Notes under the pieces: model-generated
Told to the model about the DNA's origin: nothing
The model's input: the letters and a program-made list of their open reading frames with translations, nothing else
Database searches by the model: none
Translations under genes and position numbers: made by a program
NCBI GenBank assembly: GCA_002633005.1
Contig: NMRA01000079.1
Coordinates: 680,859-738,493, forward strand
Reading direction: 5' to 3'
From: Phoronis australis
Taxonomy: Eukaryota > Phoronida > Phoronidae
Length of the DNA stretch: 57,635 nt
Part shown: piece after piece, positions 11,567-23,970 of the stretch
Layout: every line of letters begins with the position of its first letter
Numbering within the stretch: the stretch's first letter is position 1

Positions 11567-11706
11567 ACACCTAGCAAATACGTTTTGTCTTAAATCTCGC
11601 CAGAAAGACCTTGTGCATGTTCGTGTGCTGACGAGAATTGTGGACATGAAAACGAGTGTAAAGATGCAATCAGGACATGCACTTGCAATTTAAATATTAC
11701 GCTGTG

Positions 11707-11712
11707 AATAAA
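11707..11712 (+). terminator. Poly(A) signal of gene B
   Basis: AATAAA in the context GTGAATAAAATGCT, aligned with gene A's signal (GTGAATAAAATGCT). Confidence 0.65.
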
Positions 11713-12970
11713 ATGCTCTGTTTGTTCATAATCGATGAAAAAGGACTACGTTTGATTCTTAAGTGGCAATATAATTTAATTAGGCCAAGACGAGTGAACG
11801 CAAGAATAAAGAATATAACGTCACAAAGTATGTGAAATTGTCTTTACATATCGTTCAGGAAATTATGCAAACATAAACTAGGATTCCATTATCAGGAACA
11901 ACTCTGATATCTTCGCAGCCCCAAATTTTTCCTTGAAGATGAACGTTATCTGCTCGTTTGCAAATTTCAATTATACAGCAAGCTTTCACGCTGGAGAATG
12001 ATTGGTCGTATGACTGAAGGTCGCACGTGCGCAGATAAAGTTCACCTCCGAGGAGTCCCGGAAGGCTTCCGGCGTCTTATGGAATAACTTAGAAATTGCC
12101 GTAGCCTCAAGTTTCCAGTGGGAAGTGTGAGTTTGGTATTCTTAGCTGTGTCAGGTTCGAATTTCACTCAGTAATGTGAGCTTCGAAACAAAATAGACTA
12201 GTAGACTCCCCAAAGAATTGCGGGAATTTTGGCGAAAGTATTCGCCACAAAAATCCGCCCATGCGTTTTTTTTTTGACTCAACCCCCATGGGGGCGACAT
12301 TATATGTCTTGTGCGACAATATATGCCTTAAATGTCGCTAAGCATTGTCGTGCGGACGATAACAGGTGTCGAGTGCGACAATATATATCACGACATGACC
12401 TGTCACATTATAAACATGTAAGGGAAACACGCTCATGTCTGACCAGGATACCCGGCCAAACGCGCTTAAATATTAGAAAAATACACAAAAATTCCCGTCA
12501 CAGGAGTGGAGACTAAATGATGGAGCTGGGACAATTGTTTTGTATACCGGTTTGTACATACATGTATATGAAATTGCGGTTGTTTTATGATCGGACGAAC
12601 TATTTTGGTGTAGAATGAACACAGATATGGCTCCATTGAAGCAACGCTGGAGACCTACAGGTTTTTTCAGACACTTTGTAGCCTACGTACCCAGACAACA
12701 CGCCCCAACATGCAGGTGGCATGAACTCTATCTTCAGGCGGAGGAAACAAACTCTAATTACGGGTTGCATCCGTATCACGGCATCTAAACTCCAACCACA
12801 CTCGTCACCAATTATGTACGACACAGTTTCTAGTGTGCAAATCACAGTGTAACAGTACGGATCTCAGAACGGCACCCCGATACCTCTCAGGCCCCACGAC
12901 TACAACGACGCGTAGAATTATTACTTGTCATCGTGTTATTTGTCTTGATGTCTGTCATTTAAGTTAATTG
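11713..12970. other. Intergenic, no gene seen
   Basis: No supported coding sequence. A few TGCGACAATATAT-type short repeats occur around 12320-12395, and a T10 run near 12267. Confidence 0.55.
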
Positions 12971-13332
12971 CATAGGCGGATTTAGGGTGCTTGCAGGCCC
13001 CCCCTTCATAGTGGCTGCAGGAAAAAATAAAACAGTCAGAGGTGAGGACATATTGAGTTCATTAACTAACCCCGGTAATTAACATGCGACTGAAACAAGT
13101 CTTAACAAAGTGTGCAGTTTCAGTTTGTGTGTGCGTGTGTGCGTGGGGGGACTGGCAGTTCCTATTGCAAGCGGCAGGCCGCTGCCGTCGCAACCGGTTA
13201 GCCGTTTTTTATTTTGGTCGTGAACATCCTCAGAAATTCGAGTCCCCCTATATTTTAGGCTGGGTGCGGCCTCGCAATCGAGCTTTCCGTGATTCCCCGA
13301 GATAAATAGTTGCCCCCTTGGATGCGCCACTG
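12971..13332 (+). mobile_element. MITE-like element with CAGTGGCGGA-type ends, copy 1
   Basis: The left end reads CATAGGCGGATTTAGG, and the right end, read in reverse complement, is CAGTGGCGCATCCAAGG, an imperfect terminal inverted repeat. A possible 5-base direct repeat AATTG flanks the element. Internal blocks (GATTCCCCGAGA, TTGCCCCC near the right end) are shared with 23971-24122. CAGTGGCGG-type ends are common in non-autonomous hAT-like elements, but the short flanking repeat does not confirm that superfamily. A third related right end lies near 16655-16680 in intron 3 of gene C. Confidence 0.6.
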
Positions 13333-13678
13333 AATTGAACTAAATAAGAGCGATGGCAATTTTTAATTTAATCCTCGAGGCAGCAATTAACACAGCTAAA
13401 TCTGTTCGTGGTAAGCCTGTATATCCTACGTGGGTTTGATTATAATTTAATTTCCGTAGTAAGGATTCATTGTCCGTCAGAGGTACGTTATTACGGAGTA
13501 TGGGGCTTTTTAGACAGTGGCAAGGGTTCTTCTCGGTGATATGACTTCTTAGGCCCGTACATGTATACAGGGCCTGACCTTCTGTACTGTGTGTTTAAGA
13601 TTAACCTGAGGAAAATATCAAACAGGAATGCACACGTAGATAGGGATGTTGAAACAATCTTAACACAAGACAGAAGTC

Positions 13679-14674
13679 ATGGAAGCTGCAAGGGAATATG
13701 ATGCTAAATTCAAACAACCCGACCTGGATGCGCCCTTAACCAAGGGACGATTTCAAGGGAAAGTTGTCGTAGTAACTGGAGGCGCCCAAGGCATTGGGCG
13801 AGCTGCTGTTGAACGGTTTTGGTAAGCGTCCAATGACAGTGCCTATGCTGCTAGGTGGGTCAGCAGATTTAGCAGGCAGTAGGCCTACATTGCTAGGTAG
13901 TAGTAGTAGGCCTAGTGTACAGTAGTAAAAATACTAACATTACTACAGTGCGTCATCGAGAGACATTAAAGGGATATATTTTTCTGAAAGTAGTGAAACC
14001 GTCGGAGCCCGGCATGTTTTTATATTTTAGGACACGTTCCGCCTCAAATATTGCTATGGGTCCATTAAGACTTTTGTTCGAGATATCCGTTAATATTTTA
14101 ATGCAAAGTTTTGATGCCAACAGGGCTTAATGATGGAAGTGCGATCTGTTTGCTGCGAAACTGTAATCGAAGCGAATACAAAATCACACCAAATCCCGGG
14201 CAAACAGGCTTAATTCATGCCATATAATAATTATTATCACAATTGTATTTTTTCACAATTTTCTAAATACATACAGACGATTTTTTCCGATTACCTAATA
14301 TTTCAAAAAGCGTATTACGCCTAACTCTATTCGCTTTATGGCACTGACATCTTTTTCAGCAACGATGGGGCATCGGTAGCAATATTCGACATCAACAAAG
14401 CTGAGGGCACAAGCCTGGAAACAAAAATGACTTCCCAAGGAATGAAAGCGAGGTTTTACGAAGTTGACGTGGCAGAGAAAGACCAGTGCGTGAAAGCGAT
14501 GACAAGAGTGGCAGACGACAATGGCGGGATGATCCATTTTATTGTGAGCTGTGCTGTGTATCCGGACAGTGCACATATACGTACGGTATACTTTTTATCT
14601 GTTTATTGCTCATTTAAAGGAGGGCAGTCTTAACAGTGTCAACGTAAAAATAATGATGACGATGACAATGATGG

Positions 14675-14706
<32 letters not shown>

Positions 14707-17700
14707 TTGATGATGATGATGATGATGATGATGATGTTGATGATGATGATGATGATGGTGATGATGGTGATGGTGATGGTGATGGTAATGGTGATGGTGA
14801 TTATGATGATGATGATGATGATGATTTATTAGAATCACACAAGGAGTACAGAGATAAAAAACAGTAACATGAAAGCACAAGACAAAAAATAGAAGTACAA
14901 GTGGAAGATATGGAAAACAAAAAGTCAAAGACTTATTTCCATTATGGTCAGTAAAAAAGGACGACAAACAAAATGAAAACCGATGAAAGACAAAAGAAAA
15001 TCAGGAGTACATAAGTAAATCAGTTACTAAATAGGTAAATAAATATAGACATAAATACATAAACACACGCGCGGGTGCACCCAAGGGGGGAGGGGCTCGG
15101 GGGGCTCGAATTAGAATTTAAGCGTAATAGCTTTCACTGATGCAGCATTTGTGTGGTGAATAGCGGAATCCTCTCTCGTCGTACTGTACGTGCAAGTAAC
15201 GTTTGAAACAAATAAGAGTCACAGAATACAACCGAGACGTAAAAAATATCAGAAAGACATTGCTAATGTCTTCTTGGTAGCATTCACATGTAATTAAACT
15301 GCACACCATAGCGAATGATATGGAATCAAATGTTGCAGTTTCTTGTGTTTTTTCTCTTTTGAATTTTTTTTTTTTACTTTTTACATGTATATTAACGGAC
15401 CTCCTCTCCTAATGCAATGGAAGTTGTAATTTGACTAATGTTATCAATATTTACAGGCAAATTGCGTAAACGGTATTTGTCTTTCCAGCTTGCTTTGAAT
15501 TGTCAACGGAAATGTTCAAGAAAGTATTGGACGTTAACGTTATTGGAGTGTTCAACGTGGTACAAGCCGGGTTTCCTTTTATGAAAGGTATATTTTCAAT
15601 GCCTGCACTTCGTCAACTGCTGTGTCAATGAGCTTATACATGTAAGCCGCTACATCAGTATCTCGTTTTGCAGCTTGGCACTGAGCCAACTGAGGTTGTC
15701 AAGTCCTTTCAAAAGAGTTACAAGCGCATCTATATTTAATTCATTCACCATGGACTACTTCAAACATTGCGCTTTTGTCAAAGACGATGTATCCCAGGAG
15801 TAATTTGCATATCTTGCAATTTTCCGAATATACATCCCAGCGTCTGAGCACTTGAAACTCGAAGTTGTAACACCAAATGAACGCACATAGGCATGGGCGT
15901 TTCATTGAGTGGGCCTTTTTGCGAAAATTCCCATTATACAGTAGAAGACGGCATTGGTGCTTATTTCGGTTAAGAAGACTGTCATTGCTGAGGTTGGAAC
16001 CAGGGATCATTAGGAGGCAGTCACCTTGCCAATGTGTGTGCCTCCCCCGGGTTGATTCCTTGAATAGGCCTAACTTGCTACGGTATATCCTGAGACGGAC
16101 TCGCTACCAAACCACAGCACCCGCCTCAACGGTCCATACTAGGGCCAAACAATTCTTCGGAAAAGGAATTGATCGTTTCTTAAAATAAACACATTACGCG
16201 TACACTGTACACTAAATGATTATTGCGCAACATAACTTTATTATAAAACAGTCAAATTCAACTTACAAACATGTGGAGTGTAATAGCATGACAAAGCATG
16301 ACAGAGGAGGTAAAAACGTTGCACGTCGATTCATATCAGGGTTGCGGTACCACAGTATAATCCCTAATCAAATCAAAACATATTTTAGAGTAAAATAAGA
16401 GTCGACGGATGCGCGCGCACAATTGACTTGCCGATGAGTTACGAAGAGTTGAAATGCGTTGCTTTTCGTGATTACAGTAAATCACAATGCAAAGAAATTA
16501 TATTTTCAGGGTGAATCTCCGATCATTTTTTCGAGGTGGTTTACTTGAGGTTTACCCACGCTGGCGGTGCCGTTTTCATTTTGCTGGAGAGGTTTTGGAT
16601 TTTTAATTTTTATTTTTTGATCCTGTCCCAAAGGGGGGTTTAAACCCTCTCAACCCACGGTAAATCCGCCACTTTCAGGGGTGGGAGAACTTGCGTTTAA
16701 AGGTACGTACGTTCTAGATAACGGTGTAATTCAGATCCGACCTCTGATATAAAGCGGTTGGCAAACGTTCTCGTGTGTGGTTGTTTCAGACGGCAGACCA
16801 GGCATCCAATCTGGTTTCTGTTATGTTCATTTTTTCGACACAAGTAGTTAGCCTTAGGTTGAGTGACAATCATTTACAACTCTTTTCGTAGACAAAAGTG
16901 AGTGTGCTGTGGTGAGTGTCGGCAGTGTCCGCGGCCATTGTGCTGCTCTTCACCAGGCCGGTTATAGCGCTGGTAAAGGAGCCCTATTGATGCTAACAAA
17001 ATGCATGGCACTGGACTTGTCCTCTCACGGAGTGCGGGTCAACAGTGTGTCACCAGGGGCAGTGTGGACACCGAGTCAGGTGAGATGTTGGTAGGTACAT
17101 GGACGTTAATGACTGGTGTGAAGGCAAAATTAGATAGTTAAAAACTAGATACGATAAAATGCAGTTACCTCTTTAGACCATGCAGCATCTGTTCAGCAAC
17201 GCGTGTTGTAAGCTTACATGTATTTTTGGCGCTCTCAAGTAGTCCTGTAGCCTCTTTCCAAAGCACTCAACTGGTACACAAACGGAATACATGTGGTCAA
17301 ACTCATGTATGTAATCGTTTGAGAAAGACCCTCTATCACGGTCTTTCTGAGAATGACATCACAAAAAGGGAAATGTGCCGGGCTGCGTTCCATAAATCAA
17401 CTGTCTTGCGAGAAAATTAAGAACCCGAAAGACCTCGCAAAATCACGATAGTGAAAGGCAATTGTTTCGCGAGTATGCTCGAGACCTAGCAAAATGGGAG
17501 CCTCTGAAGAGATTGGTTGGTGAGGATGTAATGTTGAATTATGGGATAGAATTCATGGATTATGACTCATATTACGTCATGAATGTTGGGGGGGAAAATA
17601 AACTATTTCCATTGCATATAGTCTTGCCGCAAATGCAGAAATTTGAGCCTACGGAACGCAGTTCTGTACCACTTAAGCATTTTCTTTGGACGTTTATATG

Positions 17701-18418
17701 TACTGTATCTCTTAGCGAAGGCACTAATTCCAAAAGTGGCTTTAAATCTGCTTTCCGTCGACGAAAATAACTTCGATTTAACCGTATCTCTGTAAGATTA
17801 GTCTGAACTTGTTCCTTACGCGGGTGAGAAGTGATTTTAGTAATTTGCAAACAACTGACAGTTGGTTGATGCTCTAGACCACGCTCAGCAATGAACTTGC
17901 TGTGACATTTTCACGAAAAATGTCGCTCTAGTCGGCTGGCAAAACGCTGGTGTTGGTTACGTAGTAAAATGCCGCTGCGACATAAACTCAGTTGCATCAA
18001 AAAATGAAGATGTGATAGTTCGTTCCAAGTCCAGAAATCACATGTACTTTGAATGGGGAACAATTTGAGATCAATTGAACTACGGTAAGGGATAAAATTC
18101 AAAAGCTGTTTTTTGTATGGCTTTGAGCAGTAACAGATAAGAAAGCGTGCTTTGGGCAAGAGTTCCACACAAACTTACTACCCTTTTAACGAAGGCTGAT
18201 TTCTTTTATAGGTGATAAATGGAAAACTTCAACGCGGCAGTGAGTACGAGAAGGAGTTTGGCAATTGTCTCATGACGCCACGTGCATTTATAGAGAGCGC
18301 CGGCGTGGCGTCTGTGATTGCGTTCCTGTGCAGTAAGGACGCCATGTACATTGACGGCGCTGACATTCCTGTAGATTGTGGATACATTGCAATGGGTCCA
18401 GAGGGACCTGGTTACTAA
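13679..18418 (+). CDS. Short-chain dehydrogenase/reductase, tandem gene C (5 exons)
   Basis: Exons 13679-13821, 14360-14580, 15489-15587, 16892-17079 and 18212-18418 join in frame to 285 codons with intron phases identical to genes A and B. The coenzyme motif TGGAQGIG is at 33-40, Asp58 points to NAD(H), and the tetrad is Asn138, Ser166, Tyr179 and Lys183 (YSAGK). The NNAG position reads SCAV, so loss of this motif predates the whole array. Exon 5 is full length (207 bases as in A), giving the complete substrate-loop region that B lacks. The gene is the most diverged of the three and does not share the A/B promoter block. Intron 2 contains a long (GAT)n tract. Soluble oxidoreductase; substrate unknown. 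Confidence 0.92.
14652..14825 (+). repeat. (GAT)n microsatellite in intron 2 of gene C
   Basis: About 174 bases of GAT/GGT/GTT triplets, mostly perfect GAT runs. It creates meaningless poly-Met and poly-His frames on the two strands. Likely polymorphic in length. Confidence 0.95.
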
Positions 18419-18598
18419 AGGCATACTAACTGCATGGTTTTCTAATGCACGTGGATGTTAATGCCACAGATTTTCTATACAAGCTTTCCCACACAATAAT
18501 TTGATACTAACATTGCCTATAAGATGACATGGAAGTCGAAACTATAAATGCTCAATCTGAACAAATGAATTCAGCTTATGGTAGCGTGAACTAATTAA

Positions 18599-18604
18599 AA
18601 TAAA
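18599..18604 (+). terminator. Probable poly(A) signal of gene C
   Basis: AATAAA 181 bases after the stop, in an A-rich run. No alignment to the A/B signals. Confidence 0.45.
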
Positions 18605-18975
18605 AAAAACACAATGTAAATCACTCAAAGGGACTTCTTTCAGATGCAGCTTAAACTTTTTGTTTTTGATCTTGGTGTGGCTCTGATACAAAAATCACCA
18701 ATTTTGGTTGTATTGACCCCTTTTCATTTATAAGCCTTCAAAAGTTTACGAAGGAAATTACACATTTTTTTTGAATACCGAAAACAGGAATTTTTCAATA
18801 TCCCAAGCAAGTATATCGCATGCAATGAGGGAGAACACACAATGAGATTAGGAAGTTATACATGTGCATCAGGATCGCCATCATTTTCCCGCGTCCATCC
18901 TGTTAGAGGGGAGATAAATCTGGAGGGAATTTTTAGTAGTTGTCACGTTTTCCCCGTGTGTGGGTGGGTGCAGGT
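18605..18975. other. Intergenic, no gene seen
   Basis: AT-rich sequence after gene C. Ends in a GT-rich segment (GTGTGTGGGTGGGTG). Confidence 0.5.
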
Positions 18976-19040
18976 TGTTACAGACCGATGCTAATAGCTT
19001 TCGGTGCGAAGATTGACTGAAGACTGGTTCAAGTTAATCC

Positions 19041-19046
19041 TTTATT
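19041..19046 (-). terminator. Poly(A) signal on the minus strand
   Basis: AATAAA (TTTATT on plus), about 325 bases downstream of the minus-strand TATA box. Confidence 0.35.
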
Positions 19047-19367
19047 AATCCCGACCGTACGTTCACAAGCCTACTCAAGCAAAACGTCCGACGTAATGTC
19101 TGTTTATGCTCCAGCCAGTGCTGCGGAAGCCTTGACTTGTGTTGAACTTCTGAGATACTTCCAACAACTGTTACACTCGTTGATTCAATAACCTGCTGTC
19201 TCTATAGCTGGCTCTCTATTGACTATCGCTGTAACTGCTGATTCTCTTCACTGCAACTCAACTGTAGTTCTCCTGATAAACTTTCTTGAACTCACCGATT
19301 AACTGACTTGATCTTCTCTTGAACTGCATGACGTGATCTTACTGACTAACACAAACCCGTGCTTGTG

Positions 19368-19375
19368 TATTTATA
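19368..19375 (-). promoter_or_regulatory. TATA box (TATAAATA)
   Basis: TATAAATA on the minus strand, with heat-shock elements beginning 14 bases upstream. Expected transcription start near 19340. Confidence 0.5.
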
Positions 19376-19388
19376 GTCTAATGCATTG

Positions 19389-19589
19389 TTCTAGAACTTT
19401 ACATCAATTCAAGCACATTCTAGAACTTTCCTGAATGTACCCAACTATTCTACAAACATGTACTAGTCTCTAGAATATTCCAGACTGCATTAATCATTGT
19501 CACGCTAAAGTCTTCTAGAAAGTTCGACACTATACTGTAGTAAACAAATTACATCATCACTGTTCTGACCTCAGTCTTCTAGAAAGTTC
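19389..19589 (-). promoter_or_regulatory. Cluster of heat-shock elements
   Basis: Heat-shock factor binds alternating TTC/GAA triplets spaced by two bases. A perfect four-unit site lies at 19418-19435 (TTCtaGAActTTCctGAA). Perfect three-unit sites lie at 19513-19525 and 19577-19589 (TTCtaGAAagTTC). Partial sites lie at 19389-19396 and 19473-19485. The two three-unit sites belong to a tandem duplication of about 64 bases. Confidence 0.65.
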
Positions 19590-19627
19590 CACAATATTTT
19601 GTAGTAAACAAATTACATCATCACTGT
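19511..19627 (+). repeat. Tandem duplication, ~64-base unit
   Basis: The block from TCTTCTAGAAAGTTC to AAATTACATCATCACTG occurs twice (from 19511 and from 19575). Both copies keep their heat-shock element. Confidence 0.8.
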
Positions 19628-19670
19628 ACTTAACGCAGGGGTCATGCCAATCAAACAGAATAACAAAACA

Positions 19671-20853
19671 AAACTAGAAAGATTATTGTCACGGCGTGAC
19701 AATAACGGACTCTGCGCGTGCGTATTACTGGAATTATGGGAAGTTACTGACAGCAACCCGTTTACCAATATGAAAAGGAATTCTTTAAAATTGTAGGAGA
19801 AATTACATATTAATTTTTTGATGACCTTTCCACTAACTGACCTCTTCCGGTGCATTATGAGCCCCGATGAGGAAGTAATTGTCAACTCGATTAAAAGTGT
19901 GGTTAATGCTAATAATCACAGATGTTTTACTTTATGCACTTCAGAATACAAGATGTATGAAGTGGTCAAACTTTCAGAAGAAAAATGAACCTAATGACCT
20001 CATGGGTGCACCAAATGACCTGAAAATTTAGAATTCAACTTCAATCGCACTAAGTAAACAGATACGTAATTCTGAAGTGTCTAGCTCAAAATTTTAGTTT
20101 GCACTCAATGACCTTTGACCTATTTTTTCTGATTGGCTAGGCCTATTGCGAAGTAAAGTAGGGTATCCACTTGGCATTGTTGACTTACACCAGTGTGCTG
20201 AAATTGAAAAGAATTCCTTGAAAAACGTAAGAGATATAACATTTTGAACGTTACATGACCTTTGCACTAATTGACCTTATCCGGTGCATTTTAAGCATCT
20301 TTAGGAGAATTATTGCAAACCCCATGGAAAATGTGTTTAACGCTGAGAATCACAGTTGTCTAACGGTTGACACATCAGAATACTTGCTGATTGAAAAGGT
20401 CAAATTTTCAGAAGAAAAATGCACCTAATGACCCCATGTTTGCACTAAATGACCTGAAACTTTGGATTCCGATTTGATTTACCTGTGGCAATCAGACCTG
20501 TCAATTTGAAGTGTCTAGCTCAAAATTTTAGTTTGCATCTAATGACCTTTGACCTATTTCACCTGATTGGATGACCCGATTACTTAGAAAAGCAATTTTT
20601 TAAATTGTCATGTTGACTTATACCTGTGCACCGAATTTGAAAAAGATAGCTTTAAAACTGAAGGAGGAGTAGCATTTTGAAAATTATATGACCTTTGCAC
20701 CAAACGACCTCTTCCGGTGCAATATGGAATATGATTATATAACCAATCAAAATTTATATACTGTCAAAAGTCATATGCTGAATTTAAAGACCGTACCTGC
20801 ACCCAATTTGGAGTTATTAAGCCTCAAAGTTGGTCGGAAGAAGAATAAGAAGA
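19671..20853 (+). repeat. Nested repeat R, copy 1
   Basis: The copy starts at AACTAGAAAG and a 23-base palindrome at 19683-19705 (arms TTATTGTCACG, centre G). It then carries an ACTCTGCGCGTG block. Inside, a ~430-base sub-unit is repeated about 2.3 times; each sub-unit opens with ATGACCTTTGCACTA...GACCT-TTCCGGTGCA and includes TTCAGAAGAAAAATGCACC. It ends in an AAGAATAAGAAG tail that runs directly into copy 2. The frames in it are broken by stops. Confidence 0.8.
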
Positions 20854-22177
20854 ACTAGAAAGATTATTGTCACGGCGTGACAATAACGGACTCTGCGCGT
20901 GCGTATTACTGGAAATATTATGGGAAGTTACTGCCAGCAACCCGTTTGCCAATATGAAAAGGAATTCTTTAAAATTGTAGGATGAATTACATATTAGTCT
21001 TTTGATGACCTTTCTACTAATTGACCTCTTCCGGTGCATTATGAGCCCCCATGAGGGAGTAATTGTTAACTCGATTAAAAGTGTGGTTAATGCAACTAAT
21101 CACAGATGTTTTACTTTAAGCACTTCAGAATACAAGATGAATGAAGTCGTCAAATTTTCAGAAGAAAAATGCACCTAATGACCCCATGGGTACACTAAAT
21201 GACCTGAAAATTTAGAATTCAAACTCAATCGCACTTAGTAAACAGATACGTAATTCTGAAGTCTCTAGCTCAAATTTTTAGTTTGCACTCAATGACCTTT
21301 GACCTATTTTTTCTGATTAGTTAGGCTTATTGCGAAGTTAAGTACGGTATTCACTTGACATGTTGACTTACACCAGTGTGCTGAATTTGAAAAGAATTCC
21401 TTGAAAAACGTAAGAGATATAACATTTTGAACGTTACATGACCTTTGCACTAATTGACCTTATCCGGTGCATTTTAAGCATCTTTAGGAGAATTATTGCA
21501 AACCCCATGGAAAATGTGTTTAACGCTGAGAATCACAGTTGTCTAACAGTTGACACATCACAATACTCGCTGATTGAAAAGGTCAAATTTTCAGAAGAAA
21601 AACGCACCTAATGACCCCATGTTAGCACTAAATGACCTGAAACTTTGGATTGGGATTTGATTTACCTGTGGCAATCAGACCTGTCAATTTGAAGTGTCTA
21701 GCTCAAAATTTTAGTTTGCACTTAATGACCTTTGACCTATTTCACCTGATTGGATAACCCGATTACTTAGAAAAGTAATTTTTTTAATTGTCATGTTGAC
21801 ATATACCTGTGCACCGAATTTGAAAAAAGTAGCTTTAAAACTGAAGGAGGAGTAGCATTTTGAAAATTATATGACATTTGCACCAAACGACCTCTTCCGG
21901 TGCAATATGGAATATGATTATATAACCAATCAAAATTTATATACTGTCAAAAGTTATATGCTGAATTTGAAGACCGTACCTGCACCCATTTTGGAGTTAT
22001 TAAGTGTCAAAGTTGGTCGGAAGAAGAATAAGAAGAATAAGAATAAGAATAAAATTGAAGAAAACCCAGGAACAACAGTACTCTGCGCTTACACGCGCAG
22101 AGTAAAGAATAAGAATAAGAATAAAATTGAAGAAAACCCAGGAACAACAGTACTCTGCGCTTACACGCGCAGAGTAA
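20854..22177 (+). repeat. Nested repeat R, copy 2
   Basis: Head-to-tail with copy 1 and same internal order. The 3' tail is longer: an (AAGAAT)n run, an AAAATTGAAGAAAACCCAGG block and a terminal hairpin. This tail unit is itself duplicated (about 22038-22104 and 22105-22177). The hairpin arms TACTCTGCGC/GCGCAGAGTA at 22079-22104 are perfect with a 6-base loop. Confidence 0.8.
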
Positions 22178-23970
22178 CAATGCAACTAAAAGTACTGCCA
22201 GACTATATTCTGACAGTAGTGTTGAAAGGGGGTGTCACTCAAGTGCTTCTTCAAGCCAGTTTGCAGGGCTTTGGACAATGAAAGATATGTCTATGGATAG
22301 GTCTTCGACGTTTGAACAAATTCAAGAAATCTCTAGAAGTACGGATTTTTTCATTTTTGTTTAAAAACATCCCAATATTGCGTATTCTGTATTATTTAAG
22401 CCAATGCTTTCACATTGTAACTTCATTGCATTTGAAATGGCTTTAAGCAGGAATAATTAAAGAGAATCAATGATTTAAATATATTATGTGTCACAAAAAG
22501 GGCACACATTTTTCTACATTTTATGCATAAATTGTGTTTTTGATTCATGCTTTGTAACTAGTTGCCTTCCACTCCAAGCTATATCAAAGCTAATAAGTGT
22601 GAAAAATCTTAATTTATTTGCAGAAATAGGGAAAATTTGGATTATGAAGTGTGATGCTTACTCCAATCTTTCTACCTTTTATAATTTTTTAGCTATCATG
22701 CAGCACAGGCTAAAACCTTTCGAAAACATGCACCTGCCATCGTTTTCAGAATAGAAGTGTTTTGGCCAAATTTCAACAAAAGAAATTTAGTTAGAGAAAC
22801 TGCCACCAGGGGCCAGCAATAGCCAATTTCATCTCCACTGAGAACATAATTACAAAAATTCATGAAGATCCTTTATTAGGTTTATGGGATACAGTCAATG
22901 ATTATAAAATACGCCATGGTTTGTGCATTCTATATCGGCTGTTGCTTGGAAACATACGGCAATATTTCAAATAAAATTTTATCTCAAAAACAGTGAGCTC
23001 CACACGTCACTTGCAATAATGCGACCCTGTACTTGATTTTGCTGCCCCGGGCGGACACACTAACAGGCAAAGTGGCCTTGAATTGCCGTGACTCTTCGCC
23101 GGGAAAATACTCTCTTCCTAAATTTGCATTGATTTTCAATTATCAAGGAAATATATTTCAAAACTTCACAAAAACTTACAATATATACCTCTGTTGCCTA
23201 AATATATGAGTTCCGCGCCAATAGAATAATTTTAACAAGTTTTTTAAAACTTTATCAGAAACAGTGTTTGTTGAAATTAAATTTAAATCATTGGTTACTT
23301 TTTCCATCACTAAATCAGAGACATTACTACCTGAAGCTTTAAATCTATTGACTCCTTCGGTATCTGTTTTTTTATTACAAATCTCTTTCTTGTCTCAGTT
23401 GACTTGCAATTATTACACGATTGATCGGACTGGGTGCTATTTTTGCACCTCTGGCCACGTGCCATCGTTGGGGTATACTTGTGCAGTTCAGCTGATCTGG
23501 GATGTACTTGAAGTATTGAGACTTTAAATTCACAAGTAAGAGACAATTTTTTGTGAGAGCGTGGGGCGTAAAGAATGATTACAAGAAGCATCCTTTTAAA
23601 AAAACCAAGTAATGTACTTAAGCATTGAAATCGCTGGCTTAATGCATTTTGTAGTATCCTCGGGTAAACCCCCTGAGAAAAGTCACCGATGTTTAATTTT
23701 CTTAGAGGGAGAATTGAAATTTTATAGGAACAATATTTTTACCAGTGTTTGCTAACACTTACCCAACTGTTGAATGGAACTAATTTGCACTAGCATTTGG
23801 GGCCAAGAAAGGCGAGTAAATTTCGTTGAAAATAGATGGTCCTTGTGGATTTTTAAATAGCATTGTTGGACGCCAAATTTTTCTAATTTAGGACCGGCAA
23901 TTTCTGTGGACAGTACATGAGACAGTTAGAAGTTGTTTACATTTATAACCCAGGTGAATAAGTGGTGTAA
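22178..23970. other. Gene-free stretch
   Basis: AT-rich; the frames at 22488-22754 and 23264-23527 look like chance. No repeat recognised. Confidence 0.5.

Larger units (their letters stand above)
18976..19660 (-). mobile_element. Promoter-bearing segment, possibly a solo LTR (minus strand)
   Basis: Read on the minus strand the segment has, in order, a cluster of heat-shock elements (19589-19389), a TATA box (19375-19368), about 330 bases of transcribed-looking sequence with no long frame, and an AATAAA (19046-19041). It ends near CTGTAACA at 18983-18976. Promoter plus poly(A) signal in about 700 bases without a gene is the layout of an LTR (U3-R-U5). Against this, no target-site duplication or clear matching TG start was found, so the right boundary is a guess. 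It could also be the first exon of a heat-inducible transcript running antisense toward gene C. Confidence 0.35.

Noticed and set aside
14551-14967. Poly-Met and poly-His frames of 93 and 117 codons on opposite strands
   Set aside because: Both are translations of the (GAT)n microsatellite.
16021-16140. A GGGTTGATTCC box-B-like word suggesting a second tRNA-like element
   Set aside because: No matching box A or cloverleaf stems could be placed upstream.
17462-17770. 102-codon frame in intron 4 of gene C
   Set aside because: Fairly protein-like, but starts inside the intron, has no splice signals joining it to the gene, and shows no known domain.
22046-22170. A frame reading KIEENPGT, similar to 2A-type ribosome-skipping motifs
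   Set aside because: The motif needs D-[V/I]-E-x-N-P-G-P; the first Asp and last Pro are absent, it lies in the non-coding tail of repeat R, and no open frame follows.
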